From Dichomitus squalens LYAD-421 SS1 (taxonomy: Eukaryota; Basidiomycota; Agaricomycetes; Polyporales; Polyporaceae): a stretch of DNA of 33,013 nt. Where the stretch lies: assembly GCF_000275845.1 (NCBI RefSeq), contig NW_006766889.1:1312006-1345018 (forward strand), given 5' to 3'. The position numbers and the translations under genes are program-made. Under the pieces are notes generated by a model. The model did not search any database. It was given only the letters and a program-made list of their open reading frames with translations, and was not told where the DNA came from. This document shows positions 32,243 through 33,013 of this stretch, piece by piece; the stretch's first letter is position 1; every line of letters starts with the position of its first letter.

Positions 32243-33013
32243 AGATTGGGTTCAGGATCGCACGGGAGGAGTCCCAGGTAAGACATTCAGGTTCAACCCT
32301 GCGTCACAGTGAATCTAATCGCAGTAGGGAAAAAGTGGTCAGGTATTGGATCCTGAGCCTATACCCTGATCTGTTCCAGTGATCAGTACGCGTCGTATTT
32401 TGTTGTATAAGGCGGCAAACCATGTAGCGAGAGCCGTCTCGGCATTTTCCCAAATATTTATTGATCACATACGGGCCATGCCAGCCGGATTGTGGTTCAG
32501 CGTACTGTCGCTTTGCGCCCGTGAGGCTGCTGATGGATGTGATCTTTCGCCTAAGAAATGGTTGAGGGCCTGTTCGGCAAAGAGTTGGAGTTAGAGTTAC
32601 CGGCATTTCATGCCCAAATATAGTAATAATATCTCGGTTTTCAATCTCGAGAGAACTCGAGTTACTCAGGCGAGTGCATGCGTTCGGATGCCTCCCAGTA
32701 ACTCCGGGCGGTTGTTATCAGAGCTCACGCGCACGTCGTAACTTGTCTCGAGGCTCTACCCTTTTGGCAGCCTGCTTGATTCTCTCTTTCTAGAGTATTG
32801 GGATGGCTACCATGATCGACGTGGAATGTGATCAGACATCTGAGGTCATCCTACTTGAGGCCTGAGGGATTAGAGCAGCTACTACCGAGGCCCGCCTAGT
32901 CAAAACAATGACAGTTACTGCTATTATAGCCTGTCTTCGGCGCTCTATATGAGCCCGATATTAGGTTGGTGAATTTTGACAGCTGCTCTTGTGCGGACCA
33001 TGGTGAAGCAGGG
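32243..33013. other. right edge, no gene recognised
   Basis: Downstream of DUF6533 copy 2 only short frames occur. A small inverted repeat (CTCGAG, 4-nt spacer, CTCGAG) is at 32646-32661. No conserved coding segment is seen before the window ends. Confidence 0.5.

Noticed and set aside
1..33013. CRISPR arrays, prokaryotic operons or phage-like defence systems
   Set aside because: The gene content and intron structure are eukaryotic throughout. No regularly spaced repeats were seen.

Overview
The window is nuclear DNA of a filamentous fungus, almost certainly a basidiomycete (Agaricomycetes). The genes are cut by many short introns, mostly about 45-70 nt with GTRNGT-type donors. Two genes encode DUF6533 membrane proteins, a family I know mainly from mushroom-forming fungi. 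The other genes (KRE33/NAT10, a JEN-type carboxylate transporter, URC1, Dicer, a Kv-type potassium channel, a CYP) also fit. I built gene models by hand: I joined exons at splice sites so that the frame and the family's conserved residues continue. No transcript data were available.

Layout from left to right: a decayed 3' end of a cytochrome P450 (369-665); a serine/proline-rich protein with a four-cysteine motif on the minus strand (1234-2362); KRE33/NAT10, the RNA cytidine acetyltransferase, in nine exons on the plus strand (3097-7052); a JEN1-type monocarboxylate transporter in eleven exons (8404-10806); DUF6533 protein 1 in eleven exons (11790-13430); a possible small cysteine- and proline-rich protein (14268-14816); URC1, a GTP-cyclohydrolase-II-like uracil catabolism protein, in nine exons (15532-17612); facing it tail to tail, a Dicer-like ribonuclease of about 1,526 aa on the minus strand (17806-22674); head to head with Dicer, a voltage-gated K+ channel in nine exons (23247-25015); an intact cytochrome P450 in ten exons on the minus strand (25532-27645); about 3 kb with no recognisable gene; and DUF6533 protein 2 (about 30590-32242).

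This is a normal mixed eukaryotic neighbourhood, not an operon. The genes serve unrelated roles: ribosome biogenesis, carbon uptake, uracil use, RNA silencing, ion transport and oxidative metabolism. The two P450 copies and the two DUF6533 copies indicate local family turnover. The relic P450 keeps the last intron position of the intact one, and both DUF6533 genes keep a 16-nt micro-exon. No CRISPR array, tRNA, rRNA or transposase domain was seen.

The most notable signals are in gene structure. Four introns need GC-AG splicing (three with the GCAAGT donor). Two 54-nt introns, in KRE33 and in Dicer, are stop-free and in frame, so retention would insert 18 residues next to helicase motif II. 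Several exons are only 11-20 nt. URC1 and Dicer converge with a 193-bp gap, which could give overlapping antisense transcripts over the Dicer gene itself.
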